Positions 1 through 9,694 of a DNA stretch of 64,000 bases are shown here, one piece after another. The stretch comes from Erinaceus europaeus (lineage: Eukaryota; Chordata; Mammalia; Eulipotyphla; Erinaceidae). Made by a program: the position numbers and the translations under genes. The stretch lies in assembly GCF_950295315.1 (NCBI RefSeq), contig NC_080171.1, positions 31,612,361 through 31,676,360 on the forward strand. Reading direction: 5' to 3'. The number at the start of each line of letters is the position of its first letter. Position 1 is the first letter of the stretch. Under the pieces are notes generated by a model. The model did no database searches, had not been told where the DNA came from, and was given only the letters and a program-made list of their open reading frames with translations.

Positions 1-76
1 AGGGATTGAAGCCGGGTCCTTGAGCACTATAATGTGTATGTCTAACCAGGTGCAACACTGCCCAGCCCCTTACTCC
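1..76 (-). mobile_element. SINE-b, 5' head only (cut by window edge)
   Basis: Read on the minus strand, the sequence gives the SINE-b head: GGGGCTGGGCAGTG, then GCACCTGGTTAGAC, then a B-box-like CCCGGCTTCAATCCC. The pyrimidine body would lie before base 1. Confidence 0.75.
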
Positions 77-435
77 CATTTTAAAATTTAAAAAGCTGCA
101 GATCAGTTCCTAGATTGCATAACATAACTGCAGATTCAGAAAAACTTCTTAATCAATGTAAGGTTTTTGTTAAGAACATGCAATATAATGAGTTTTTGAC
201 AATTGCTGTTTGTCATTTGCCTTTTGTGTTGGTTAAATACGCATCAGAGGTGTCTGCCAATTTTGACCTGTATTAGTCCTTTCTAAGTTTTAACACACAC
301 AGAAAATCCATCTTACATTTATTTTATTTAACTTTGAACTTGAGTTTAGATGACCATTTTCCATTTTCAATATTTTTTCTTATAAAAGAAATACAGTTGT
401 TATTGAGTATTGCAGGAACTGGTAAAAACTGGGAA
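77..435. other. AT-rich stretch, no recognised element
   Basis: I see no coding frame, splice signal pair or familiar repeat here. It is probably old intronic or intergenic DNA. Confidence 0.4.
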
Positions 436-590
436 GGGGGCTGGTGACAGAGCTCACTTGGATGATGTGCTGCTTTGTCGTGAACCCAGGTTTGAGTCCA
501 GTTCCCACCACATTGAAGGGACCTTGGGTGCTATGGTCTCTTTTCATTCTCTCTCTGTGTATGTCTATCTAAAAGAAAAAAAAAATGGAA
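436..590 (+). mobile_element. SINE-f (old tRNA-derived SINE)
   Basis: It has a tRNA-like head (GGGGCTGGTGACAGAGCTCA) with a B-box-like GGTTTGAGTCC about 60 nt later. A CTCTCTCTGTGTATGTCTATCT stretch of pyrimidines and an A-run at 570-585 follow. It is diverged from the other SINEs, so it is older. Confidence 0.6.
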
Positions 591-609
591 AGGATGATAA
601 GCATAATTA

Positions 610-775
610 GGGACCAGGTGTTGGCACACCATGTAGAGTGCACACATTAACCATTTATTAAGACCTGGGAGGTTCAAGTCCCCAAATCCCACCTGCAGGG
701 GAGAAGCTTCATTACTGATGGATTAGTACTGTAGGAGTCTCTCTTATCCTTGAGATATTTTCTCATTCTCTAGCA
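610..775 (+). mobile_element. SINE-b, diverged copy
   Basis: GGGACCAGGTGTTGGCACACC starts the head, and CCCACCTGCAGGGGAGAAGC marks the middle. The pyrimidine-rich end is decayed and ends near AGCAAAAAG. Confidence 0.6.
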
Positions 776-827
776 AAAAGATTTTATGCATTCCTTTTAC
801 TATGTATACAAAGAATTCACAGTATAT

Positions 828-1480
828 TGGGGGCCTGATGGTGGTGTATGGGGCTAAGCACACATTACTAAGTATAAAAATCTGCACATGTGAACATATG
901 CTCTATCTCGTGCCATCAGGATGCCGACCAGGCTTCCCTGGACTGAAGACCCCACCAATGCGTCCTGGAGCCCCACTTCCCCAGAGACCCACCCTACTAG
1001 GGAGAGAGAGAGGCAGACTGGGAGTATGGATCAACCAGTCAACGCCCATGTTCAGCGGGGAAGTAATTACAGAAGCCAGACCTTCCACCTTCTGCAACCC
1101 ACAACGACCCTGGGTCCATGCTCCCAGAGGGATAGAGAATGGGAAAGCTGTTGGGGAGGGGATGGGATATGGAGATTGTGTGGTGGGAATTGTGTGGAGT
1201 TGTACCTCCCCCCATCCTATGATTTTGTTAATGATTCCTTTCTTAAATAAATTAAAAAAAAAAAAAAAAAAAGAATCTGCACATGGATCCTGGTTGGAGC
1301 CCCTGGCTCTCCACTTGCAGGGGGAGACTTCACAAGCAGTGAAGAAGGTCTGCAGGTGTCTCAGTTTCTTTGTTCTATCCAATAAAATGGAAAAAAAAAG
1401 GGCCTCTAGGAGCAGTGGATTCATAGTGCAGCACAGAGCCCAAGCAGTAACCCTGAAGGCAAAAACAAACAAACAAACAA
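828..1480 (+). mobile_element. SINE-a2, split by a later LX insertion
   Basis: The head lies at 828-890. The body (GATCCTGGTTGGAGCCCC, then CACTTGCAGG) and the a2 module (CTCTAGGAGCAGTGGATTC to ACCCTGAAGGC) lie at 1286-1466, followed by an (AAAC)n tail. The gap between the halves is exactly the 891-1273 LX copy plus one copy of its target duplication, so the SINE was there first. Confidence 0.8.
891..1273 (+). mobile_element. LX repeat, 5'-truncated, inserted inside a SINE
   Basis: The 12-bp direct repeat AATCTGCACATG at 879-890 and 1274-1285 flanks it. It ends in a ~20-nt A-run just before the right-hand duplication. Short target duplication, 5' truncation and polyA are the marks of L1-type target-primed retrotransposition. 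A frame of 109 codons (921-1250) is open through most of it, and the same frame is open in other LX copies. Confidence 0.85.
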
Positions 1481-1495
1481 AAACAGCTAAGTTTT

Positions 1496-1715
1496 TCTCT
1501 TTGCCTTCAGGGTTATCGCTGTGGCCCCTGGGGCCTGCACTATGAATCTACTGCTCCTAGAGGCCACCTTTTTTTCTCCCATTGTTGTTGTTGCTATTAT
1601 TATTATTGCTGCTACTTCTGTTATTGTTGGACAGAACAGAGAGAAATTGAGAGAGAAGGGAAGATGGGGCAGGGGAAAAGAAAGATAACTGAAGACTTGC
1701 TTGGCCCCCCGCAGA
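1496..1715 (-). mobile_element. SINE-a2, 5'-truncated
   Basis: On the plus strand it starts with the inverted a2 module (TGCCTTCAGGGTTATCGC to CTCCTAGAGGCC). The GTTGTTGTTGCTATTATTATT tail complement and GGACAGAACAGAGAGAAATT body follow. The head is lost or too diverged to read. Confidence 0.75.
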
Positions 1716-1806
1716 CTGTAATTTTTTAAAAATTTCATTATGAGGTGTTGGTATGCATGAGACCCCTTCTGTTTCATTTGGTTTAAATCCCCCCTGCTTA
1801 ACACTA

Positions 1807-1847
1807 TTCTATTTACATAACCACTTCATTCTATTTACATAACCACT
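1807..1847. repeat. 22-bp tandem duplication just before the LTR
   Basis: TTCTATTTACATAACCACT occurs at 1807-1825 and again at 1829-1847. The second copy runs into the TGTT that I take as the LTR start. Confidence 0.8.
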
Positions 1848-2171
1848 GTTAACAAGTTCCACCCTCCCTCCAGGGCATTTGTGGTTCAGTGATAGGATTC
1901 TCGCCTAATCTGCCCCCTCTTTGTCACACTGTGATTTTTACCAGTCACTTTTCTCTCCACCCTCTCTATGTCACATCCTGTTTCCACCTAACTTGGCAAG
2001 TATATATAAAGACAGCATTGTGAGTTTTACAGTACTTTAACTTGAGTTTAGCTTAGCCCGTCTTAGATTGTGCTGCGTCCTGCATGAATAAAGAGATACT
2101 GCCTACAGCTCAACCATGAGTCCCTGGTCATCTGTTACCCGCCCGTGAAGCCAGCCTGGCGAAAACAACAT
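1847..2171 (+). mobile_element. Solo-LTR-like element (endogenous retrovirus type)
   Basis: The segment begins TGTTAACAAG and can be read to end ...AAAACAACA, the TG...CA rule for LTRs. It has a TATA box (TATATATAAA, 2001-2010) and, ~75 bp on, an AATAAA signal (2087-2092), in the order expected for U3-R-U5. The stretch TCCCTGGTCATCTG...GTGAAGCCAGCCTGGC after the polyA signal resembles the matching part of the LTR at 44066-44372, so both probably belong to one family. I see no internal gag, pol or env, and no clear target duplication. The exact 3' end is blurred by the tandem repeat that follows. Confidence 0.6.
1875..1906 (+). other. tRNA-Gly(GCC) 5'-half-like segment inside the LTR
   Basis: GCATTTGTGGTTCAGTGATA and the following GGATTCTCGCCT match the 5' half of mammalian tRNA-Gly-GCC as I know it at 29 of 32 positions. 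The match covers acceptor strand, D arm and anticodon 5' strand. It stops at the anticodon loop, where the sequence becomes unrelated (AATCTGCCCC). No 3' half follows, so this is not a tRNA gene. Confidence 0.6.
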
Positions 2172-2254
2172 AACCCGGCAAAAACAACATAACCCGGCAA
2201 AAACAACATAACCCGGCGAAAACAACATAACCCGGCAACCCGTCGAAAACAACA
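2158..2254. repeat. 19-bp tandem repeat at the LTR 3' edge
   Basis: The unit GGCRAAAACAACATAACCC is repeated four times at 2158-2233. A degenerate fifth copy ends in CGTCGAAAACAACA. The only variation between units is A or G after GGC. This looks like expansion of the LTR end. Confidence 0.85.
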
Positions 2255-2599
2255 ATGAAGTAACCTTTGTTTACAAGACTCTAATGTTTAATCTCGTGCC
2301 TCTTCAAAATCTGCTACTACATCACACCATCAAAGTAGCAATATTCCCCCCACCCCCCATCCTCGTTGGTAGCTTCAGTTCTGTAGTTTGAGACCAAAGG
2401 TTTGTTTTTATTTGACTTTACTTTACCCCCCCTTACTTTCTTTACTGTACTGTATGGGTGGAGGCATTCTATATTTTTATGTAACTCCCTAGTAATTTTT
2501 TAGAGCCAGTTTAATGGCAAATAATTCTTTCAACTGTCTGAAAAGAACTTCATCACTCATGAACCTTGCTGCTTAGAGCATTTAAAAAAATAATAAATA
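2255..2599. other. No recognised element
   Basis: AT-rich with short C-runs (2346-2358, 2427-2433). I see no gene or repeat that I can name. Confidence 0.35.
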
Positions 2600-2767
2600 A
2601 GATTTATTTGTTAAGGAAGGAGTGAAACTAGAGTGTCAATTTGGCACATTGGATCTGGGCTACAGGACACTGAACTCAAGACCGCATGCTGGAGTCCAGC
2701 ACTTGATCCATAGCGCCACCTCCTGGGCCCAGATAGAGGTTGTTTTTTTTTTTTTTTTTTTTTTTTT
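2600..2767 (-). mobile_element. SINE-c-like copy next to a poly(T) run
   Basis: The minus strand reads CCCAGGAGGTGGCGCTATGGATCAAGTGC, the SINE-c head, and the AATAAATAAGATTTAT side at 2590-2610 is its tail. A run of ~23 T follows at 2743-2767. Confidence 0.65.
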
Positions 2768-2984
2768 CCCCTCCAGATACAGTATTGCTGAGTTGTAGGA
2801 AGAAGACTAGGCTGTTGGAATTTGGGTACAGCCTGCCTCTGGCTCACCAGTTCATAGTGTGATACTTTACTCTTCTGTTTGTGGTTTCTTGTTACATGGC
2901 AGAGGCTACTTTCTGAGGAGAGTTTTTCACTGTTTAAGCTGCCTGGATATTAATCTTATCTTTCTATTTCTTGCTGTAGAAAAT

Positions 2985-3150
2985 CTTTCTATGCATGTAT
3001 CTATCTCTCTCCTCCCCCATCTTCCCCTTCTCTCTCAATTTCTCTCTGTTCTGTCCAGCAACAACAATAATAGCAACAACAACAGTGGGGAAAAAAAAAA
3101 GGTGGCCTCTAGGGGCTTTGCAGTCATTGCCAGGAAGAGTGACACCCTGT
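2985..3150 (+). mobile_element. SINE-a2, 5'-truncated
   Basis: It begins in the pyrimidine body (TCTATCTCTCTCCTCCCCC). TCTGTTCTGTCCAGCAACAA, an A-run and the start of the a2 module (GTGGCCTCTAGGGGCTTTGC) follow. Confidence 0.65.
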
Positions 3151-3300
3151 CTTATTCTGCTATCTAGTTCTGTCTCTTGTAAATAAATATTTCTATAATA
3201 ATAGTTCAATTTAACAATAATGTAAGGATTCCAGAAGATAAATATTTGAGTGCTTCTTGCTATGCTGGCTTCTGTTCTTTTCAAGATTGGTTTAATTATT

Positions 3301-3420
3301 AATGGGAGGAGGAGAGGGAGAGAACTGGAGCATCACTCTGTTATATGCAGTACTGGGGCTTAACCTCAGGACCTCAAATCAGAGTCCAGTGCCATATGCA
3401 CTGTGTCACCTCTTGGATTT
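3301..3420 (-). mobile_element. SINE-c/d relic
   Basis: AGAACTGGAGCATCACTCTG, GGCTTAACCTCAGGACCTC and GTGTCACCTCTTGG are the antisense landmarks. It is heavily diverged. Confidence 0.45.
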
Positions 3421-3464
3421 CCTGGATACTATGCTTAGCAATTTACATATATCTGCTTTTATTA

Positions 3465-3580
3465 GAAGATTTATTTATGAGAACTGGAGAACCACTCTGG
3501 CACATATGATGCCTGGGATTAAATTCAGGATGTCATGTAGGAATTCCAGCATTCTGATTACTTTGTCTCCTTCATATATA
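3465..3580 (-). mobile_element. SINE-c relic
   Basis: AGATTTATTTATGAGAACTGG and ACCACTCTGGCACATATGATG are the antisense 3' part of SINE-c. The head (GTCTCCTT side) is weak. Confidence 0.5.
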
Positions 3581-3589
3581 TAATTTGAA

Positions 3590-3690
3590 CAGAGCACTGC
3601 TCAGCTCTAGTTTATGGTGGTGCGAGACCTTGGAGCCTCAGGCATGGAAACTTTTTTGCATAACCAGTAGTATACTATCCCTAGCCCTCA
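3590..3690 (-). mobile_element. SINE-d
   Basis: GAGCACTGCTCAGCTCTAG, GCCTCAGGCATGG and TTGCATAACCAG are the antisense end, middle and head of SINE-d. Confidence 0.65.
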
Positions 3691-3752
3691 AATTAAGTAC
3701 TTTTTTTCTTCACTTGTTTTTTTAAATAATTTTTATATTTACTTACAAAATG

Positions 3753-4045
3753 GAGGAGTCGGGCGGTGCAGGTGGTGCAAAGCGCAAGGACCAGTGTAAG
3801 GATCCCAGTTTGAACCCCTGACTCCCCACCTGCAGGGGGTCGCTTCACAGGCGGTGAAGCAGGTCTGCAGGTGTCTATCTCCCCCCCCCCCCCGTCTTCC
3901 CCTCCTCTCTCCATTTCTGTCCTATCCAACAACGACTACAACAATAAAACAACAAGGTCAACAAAAGGGAATAAATAAATAAATATTTAAAAATAAATAA
4001 AACAAGGGCAACAAAAGGGAATGAATAAATAAATATTAAAAAAAT
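3753..4045 (+). mobile_element. SINE-a1, near full length
   Basis: GGAGTCGGGCGGTGCAGG begins it, with B-box-like CAGTTTGAACCCC and CCCACCTGCAGGGGG. A 14-C run, CTGTCCTATCCAACAACGAC, and CAAGGTCAACAAAAGGGAAT with (AAAT)n follow. The AAATAAA...GGGCAACAAAAGGGAATG unit of the tail occurs twice (3955-3990, 4001-4040). Confidence 0.85.
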
Positions 4046-4057
4046 AAAAATAATAAA

Positions 4058-5080
4058 ATGGCAACACTGACAAGACCATAGGATAAGAGGGGTACAATTC
4101 CCACCACCAGAACTCCATATCCCGTCCCCTTCCCTGATAGTTTTCCTATTCTTTAACCCTCTGGGAGTATGAACCCAGGGTTGTTAGGTCTGGCTTCTGT
4201 AATTGCTTCCCTCCTGAATGTGGGCATTGACAGGTCAATCCATACTCCCAGCCTGCCTCTCTCTTTCCCTAGTGGGGCAGGGGTCTGGGGAATCTGAGTT
4301 CCAGGACATATTGGTGGGGTTGTCTGCCCAGGGACATCTGTTTGGCATCATGTTATCATCTGGAACCTGGTGGCTGAAGAAGAGTTAACATATAAAGCCA
4401 TATAAATTGTTGATTAATCATGAGCCTAAAGGCTGGAATATTGCAAATGAAGATTTGGGGTCTCCATTTTGGAAATAGCTAGTAGGTCTATTTTAGGTAT
4501 ATTCCAAAGGGTCCATGACTTTATTAGTTTTTACCTGAGCCTGACATCTGATATGCAGGTGGATCCAAGTTATTGTCTGGGGAGATGATGTCATGGCTGG
4601 AAAAAGGGCTAGAAAGCTGGATCAGGGAAGAGAGTAGCTCCCAAATATGGTAAAAGTGTATAAATACTGTTGACTGTAAACCCCATCGATTTTATCTCAT
4701 CTGGGGCCCATATTCAGCATAGGAGCCCATGTAATCTCTGCATCCCTGTAGATCTGAACTTGCATTCTGTCGTCATCAGTAGTAACATTCTGAGTTGCAC
4801 CAATTTCAGGACCCATCTTCTTCAGGTGGTAGGTAGAGTATTTTATCCAACCCCCCCTTTGGAGGATGGAACATTCTCTACCATTATTGATCCACATTGA
4901 AGACAAGTTCCTATGGTGGCCCCCAAAGGGGTCCATTATGTTGTTCCTGATGGAGCTGACCAGTGGTAATTGAGAGAAGGATCTATTTGAGGTCTAGGAT
5001 CATTGTGTCTGTGTGGGAATCCCAGGACTCCCCAGCTAGGGCCCCAGCTGTTGGGGTGGCCTGATAGTGACTAAGGAGTC
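4058..5080 (-). mobile_element. LX repeat, ~1 kb copy
   Basis: The plus strand shows the inverted LX 3' end (AAGACCATAGGATAAGAGGG, then ATTCCCACCACCAGAACTCC). It continues through GGCATTGACAGGTCAATCC to about 5080, far deeper into the element than most copies here. The same deep segment recurs at 33627-34325 and 40430-40810. Confidence 0.75.
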
Positions 5081-5082
5081 AT

Positions 5083-5131
5083 CACCCCCTCTTATCCTAT
5101 GGTTTTGTCAATGGTTCTTTTTTTTTTTTTT
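5083..5131 (+). mobile_element. Short LX 3'-end fragment in opposite orientation
   Basis: CCCCCTCTTATCCTATGGTTTTGTCAATGGTTC is, in pieces, the sense 3' end of LX. It abuts the next antisense LX copy through a T-run. Confidence 0.5.
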
Positions 5132-5148
5132 GTCTTTCTTTTTTTTTT

Positions 5149-6470
5149 AAATTTTTTATTTAAGAAAGGATTAATGAACAAAAACATAAGGTAGGAGGGG
5201 TACAACTCCACACAATTCCCACCACCCAATCTCCATAACCCACCCCCTCCCATGATAGCTTTCCCATTCTCTAGCTCTCTGGGAGCATGGACCCAGGGTC
5301 GTTGAGGGTTGCAGAAGGTAGAAGGTCTGGCTTCTGTAATTGCTTCCCCGCTGAACATGGGCGTTGACTGGTCGGTCCATACTCCCAGTCTGCCTCTCTC
5401 TTTCCCTAGTAAGGTGTGTCTCTGGGGAAGCTGAGCTCCAGGACACATTGGTGGGGTCTTCAATCCAGAGAAGCCTGGCCAGCATCCTGGTGGCATCTGG
5501 AACCTGGTGATTGAAAAGAGAGTTAACATACGAAGCCAAACAATTTGTTGAGCAATCATGGAATAGTGGAATAGTGGAAGCTATTCCAAGCTTGGAATAG
5601 TGGAGAGGAAGTGTTAGGGAGGTACTCACTGCAAACTCTAGTGAACTTCTGCTTTCAGGTATATATTTTGCAGTAGTTTATAGATATGTGTGAACATAAG
5701 CCCTCTCTCACAGAAACTGGTGTATATCTAGGTTATGGGACTTTGTTAGAAAGTGAACTACCTGAGATGAAATTAGAGTGTACTATAAAAGGAAAGGTCT
5801 CACCCGAGTAATGAAGCTGAAGGGTTGTCATTCCACACGTGAAGTCTCTGGACACAGTCTGAGGTGAAGCATGTTGAGGTGGCAATCATTGCGTTGGTTA
5901 GGTTGTGATCGGCAGATGCAATATTATTTGGTTTGGATTGGGAGACGCATACGGGAAAGTGGGCCCTATCCAAGGGTTCCAGGACTGGGGGAAGTAGGGG
6001 CTCTATAGTGGAGATGTGATGTTCCTGCTCTCTTAGGGTTCAAAAAGACAATCGATAGTTAATGTTATCATCACATTATTTGGTAATTGGGTTAACTTTG
6101 AAAAGTCCTTTTGTTATGGTTTGCTGTACAGTATCCAGTATCTTGTATGTAGCTGTGCTATTGGATGCTTCTAATCTACTTGGTCTAGGCTTTTGAGAGA
6201 GTCTGCATATCAAATACACAGCCTATATATTAAAAAGATTCAGTTTGCGTTTTGAGAAACTTTGAGACATACAACTGATTTTCCCCCTCTCATATTAATT
6301 AACTACTGATTTATATGTCTACATTTTGCTAGGAGTGTACATAAACACCATTCCCACCACCAAAAGACTGTGACCCATCCCTCCCACCCACTCCCACCCC
6401 CCACTGGCCCAGGAAGCTGCATGTCTACCCCTCACCACTTGGTTTTTACTTTGGTGCCCTACAATGGTTC
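5149..6470 (-). mobile_element. LX repeat, longest copy of the young subfamily
   Basis: Its first 202 bases are almost identical (two differences seen) to the insertion at 42071-42272. A 152-codon frame is open on the minus strand from 5629 to 5171. Further along it shares ~800 bp, in the same order, with 6850-7640, including ACATAAACACCATTCCCACCACC. That segment joins L1-like 3' sequence at 7640-7880, which makes LX look like a very long L1 3' UTR. Confidence 0.7.
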
Positions 6471-6500
6471 CTTTTTATAAATAAAAATAAATAGAGTCAT

Positions 6501-6658
6501 TTAGTGCTCTGGGAGGTGGTGCAGTCGATAAGGCATTGGACGCTGGAGCATGAGGTCCTAACTTCAAACTCTGGCAGCACATGTACCAAAGTGATGCCTG
6601 GTTCTTTCTTTCTCTCCTATCTTTCTCATTAATTAATAAATAAAACCTTAAAAAAAAA
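6501..6658 (+). mobile_element. SINE-c with target duplication
   Basis: CTCTGGGAGGTGGTGCAGTC begins it and it ends in AATAAATAAAACC plus an A-run. AGAGTCAT flanks it at 6493-6500 and 6659-6666. Confidence 0.85.
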
Positions 6659-6666
6659 AGAGTCAT

Positions 6667-7888
6667 CATTAAAGTATGCCAGTCTCTTGCCCTTATTCAG
6701 CTTTTAGAGTCCTTACTTAGATAAGGTTAGTTTTGGAGTGACTGAGAGAAGTGGAATAGGAAGTAGGTGAAGAGAGTATCTAGGTCTAAGTAGAAACTAT
6801 TTCATTAGGTACTTTAAGGTGTCTTTTGAGGTCTTTTTACTTGCTTCCTTCATTTATTTACTCACTACAAACTATTGTGCACTTTTGCTTTAAGGTATAT
6901 ATTTTGCCCTAATTTATGGATACATGTGAACATCTGCCCTATCTCATGGGACCTGGTCTATATCTAGGTTTTAAGACTTTGTTAGGAAGTGGACTACCCA
7001 AAATGGAATTAAGGAGTCCTATGAGAAAGGAAAGGACTCACCCAAGTTATGATGCTGAAGGGTTGACATTCTACACCTGACGTCTCTGGACACAGTCCGA
7101 AGTGAAGCATGCAATACTCATTGCATTGAATAGGTTGGAATCAGAAGATACAGTATCAGTTGGTATGAATTGAGAGAAGCAAACTGGGAAATGAGCCCCA
7201 CCCTAGCTAGAGGTTCCAGGACTGGGAGAAATTTGGGCTTTATAGAGGAAGCAGAGGTTCCTGCTGTCTTAGGGTTTAAGAAGGCAATAGATAGTTATTG
7301 CTATAATCAAATTGTTTGGCAATTGGGTCGATTATGAAAATCCCATTGTTAGGATTTGCTGAATCATACATGACCTCACCATAATTTGTCCTTTGATGTT
7401 ATTTATATATATATATCTGTATCTTATAAAGTAATGCCACCAGTTGCTTCTATTCTCCTGGTTTAAGCTTTTAGCAGAGTCAACATTTCAAAGACTCAGC
7501 CTATGGTCTGTGTATTAAAAAGTTTGAGACATTCAATCAAATTTTCCATTCTCATATTAATTAAATAGTGATTTATATTACTACAAGTTAATAGGAGTGT
7601 ACATAAACACCATTCCCACCACCAAAAGACTGTGTCCTGTTCCATCCCCCCACCCCTCAGTGAAGCTGAGAATCCACCCTCGCCCTCAACCCAGAGATCT
7701 TTACTTTGGTGCCCTATTCCAAACTCAGTCAGATCCTGCTTTGAGTTTCCCTTTCTGTTCTTTATTCTCAACTTCTGTTTATGAGTGGGATCATTCCATA
7801 CACATCTTTGTCTTTCTGACTTAGCTCACTTAACATAATTCCTTCTAGCTCTATCCAGGATGGGTCAGAGAAGGTGGGCTCATTGTTC
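6667..7888 (-). mobile_element. LX/L1 copy with ORF2-end-proximal 3' UTR
   Basis: 6850-7640 repeats 5640-6375 in the same orientation. Further on, 7640-7880 reads on the minus strand as the familiar L1 zone just after ORF2 (AATGATCCCACTCATAAACA, with ...GTCAGAAAGACAAAG before it). It links LX to L1. The copy is old, with many substitutions against its partner. Confidence 0.65.
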
Positions 7889-7907
7889 TTTTTTTTTTTT
7901 TTTTTTA

Positions 7908-8388
7908 TGAAAAGGAAACACTGACAAAACCATAGGATAAGAGAGATACAACTCCACACAACACAATTCCCACCACCAGACCTCCATATCCTATCCCCTC
8001 TCTTGATAGCTCTCCAATTCTTTAACCCTCTGGGAATATGGAACCAAGGTCATTGTGGGATGCAGAAGGTAGAAGGTCTGGTTTCTGTAATTGCTTCCCC
8101 ACTGAACATGGGCGTCCATACTCTCAGCCTGCCCCTCTCTTTCCCTAGTGGGGTGGGGTTTTGGGGAATCAGAGCTCCAGGACAAATTGGTGGGGTTGTC
8201 TGTCCAGGGAAGTCTGTTTGGCATCATGCTAGCATCTGGAACGGCTGAAAAAGAGTTAACATACAAAGCCAAACAAATCGTTGATTAATCATGAACCTAA
8301 AGGCTAGAATATTGCAGATGAAGACCTGGGGAGGGGGGTCCACCGTTTTGTAAATAGCTAGTAGGCATATTTTAGTTCTATTCCAATA
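7908..8388 (-). mobile_element. LX repeat, 5'-truncated
   Basis: A 19-T run (7889-7907), the complement of a polyA tail, precedes GAAACACTGACAAAACCATAGG. The conserved LX frame is open for 93 codons on the minus strand (8272-7991). Confidence 0.8.
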
Positions 8389-8416
8389 GTCGAGCTGAGT
8401 GGTGCTTTGAGAAAAT

Positions 8417-8490
8417 GAGAGGGAGGGAGAGGGAGAGGGAGGAGGAGGAGGAGGAGAGAGAGAGAGGTAAGGGGGGAGAGAACGAGAGCA
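8417..8490. repeat. Purine-only (GGA/GA) simple repeat
   Basis: GAGAGGGAGGGAGAGGGAGA, (GGA)n and (GA)n follow one another with almost no pyrimidine. Confidence 0.85.
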
Positions 8491-9120
8491 AATGAGAACT
8501 GTTTTAGGACATTTGTATATATGTAATTTAATGCAGAACAATCCAGATAGTGAAATACACAGTTCTGAATCAGTCCTAGGAAAGAAATTTATGTAAAACA
8601 TCAGCTTTGATAAGGCTAAATTACACTGCAGTAACAGTCTAATAAACTCCAGAATCTAAAGGCAACAAAGTTGCTTTCTTGCTCAGACTATTTATCCATT
8701 ACAAATCAGTAAGGAGATTTTGTTCATTGTAGTTTCAGACTCAAGCATGTACGTCTAGAACAGAACTTTGCAGTTATTAGACAAAGGAAGCAGGAGAAAG
8801 AGAACATAGTGAGCTATATTACAGTTTGCATGTCACTGGCCAAAATCATATGGTTGTGTCTGCATTCAACAGGAGAGTGAGACTGCTTCCTTCAGGGACA
8901 GTATTTGTGAATAGTTACCACATTCAATTTACAGTCCCAGCAGTTAAAATTAAATAACAACTGTTGAGCAGCCGTATAAGGTTGTTATACCTGAAGTATT
9001 CAAAGTAATGAAAACATAGGATTCAAACATGGCATTATTACTATTATGATTTTGCCAGGAGGACTTCAGTGGGTCTTTGTGCCTATACAGATCCACTGTA
9101 CTCAGTGGATTGCCTTCTCT
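8491..9120. other. Mostly single-copy-looking DNA
   Basis: I see no repeat or exon here. Its even base mix makes it one of the longer stretches free of young repeats. Confidence 0.35.
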
Positions 9121-9124
9121 TATG

Positions 9125-9208
9125 TTTTTTTTTTTTCCCCTCAGATAGAGGATGAGAAACAGAGGGGAAGAGAAAGAGTGATACCACAACATGACACCAC
9201 TGAATGTG

Positions 9209-9255
<47 letters not shown>

Positions 9256-9300
9256 TGTGTGTGTAGTGCTCCCATGTGACTGTAGGCTTGAACCTGAAAT
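9125..9300 (-). mobile_element. SINE-f with long poly(T) and (GT)n
   Basis: CAGATAGAGGATGAGAAACAG and AGTGCTCCCATGTGACTG are antisense SINE-f landmarks. Inside it sit a ~29-T run (9214-9242) and an 11-unit GT run (9243-9264). Confidence 0.55.
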
Positions 9301-9537
9301 TGGAGCAGAATTAATATTTTTCAGAAGAGTTTTACATCTTGATTTTTTCATTATGCAATGTTTGCTCTCTGGGATAACTTTCAAAGTCTTAATTTTCATG
9401 CTTGCAAGAAAGATTCAAGCCTGGTCATCATTTTTGAATTTAAAAAATTTTTAATTTTAAAACTTTTAAAAATGATAGTCATCATTTTTCAGTGGAATGT
9501 CATGATGTGATCTGTGTATTTTCTGAGCATTGGAACA

Positions 9538-9650
9538 ATATTATAATAACATGGTATTATAATAAAATAATATGGTATTATAATAACATATTTTACATAT
9601 ATATTTCATTATTACATTACAATAATAAAAACATGGTGTTATAATAAAAA
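9538..9650. repeat. AT-rich short tandem repeat
   Basis: ATTATAATAACATGGTATTATAATA-type units recur four or five times with small changes. Confidence 0.7.
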
Positions 9651-9694
9651 TACTTTGAGTATGTTATGTTATGGTTTATTTACTTACAGCTTAT

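Noticed and set aside
802..1545. 247-codon open frame as a gene
   Set aside because: It runs across a SINE, an LX insertion and its polyA, so it is chance.
2158..2254. CRISPR-like array (short regular repeats)
   Set aside because: The units are directly adjacent with no spacers, and the genome is mammalian.
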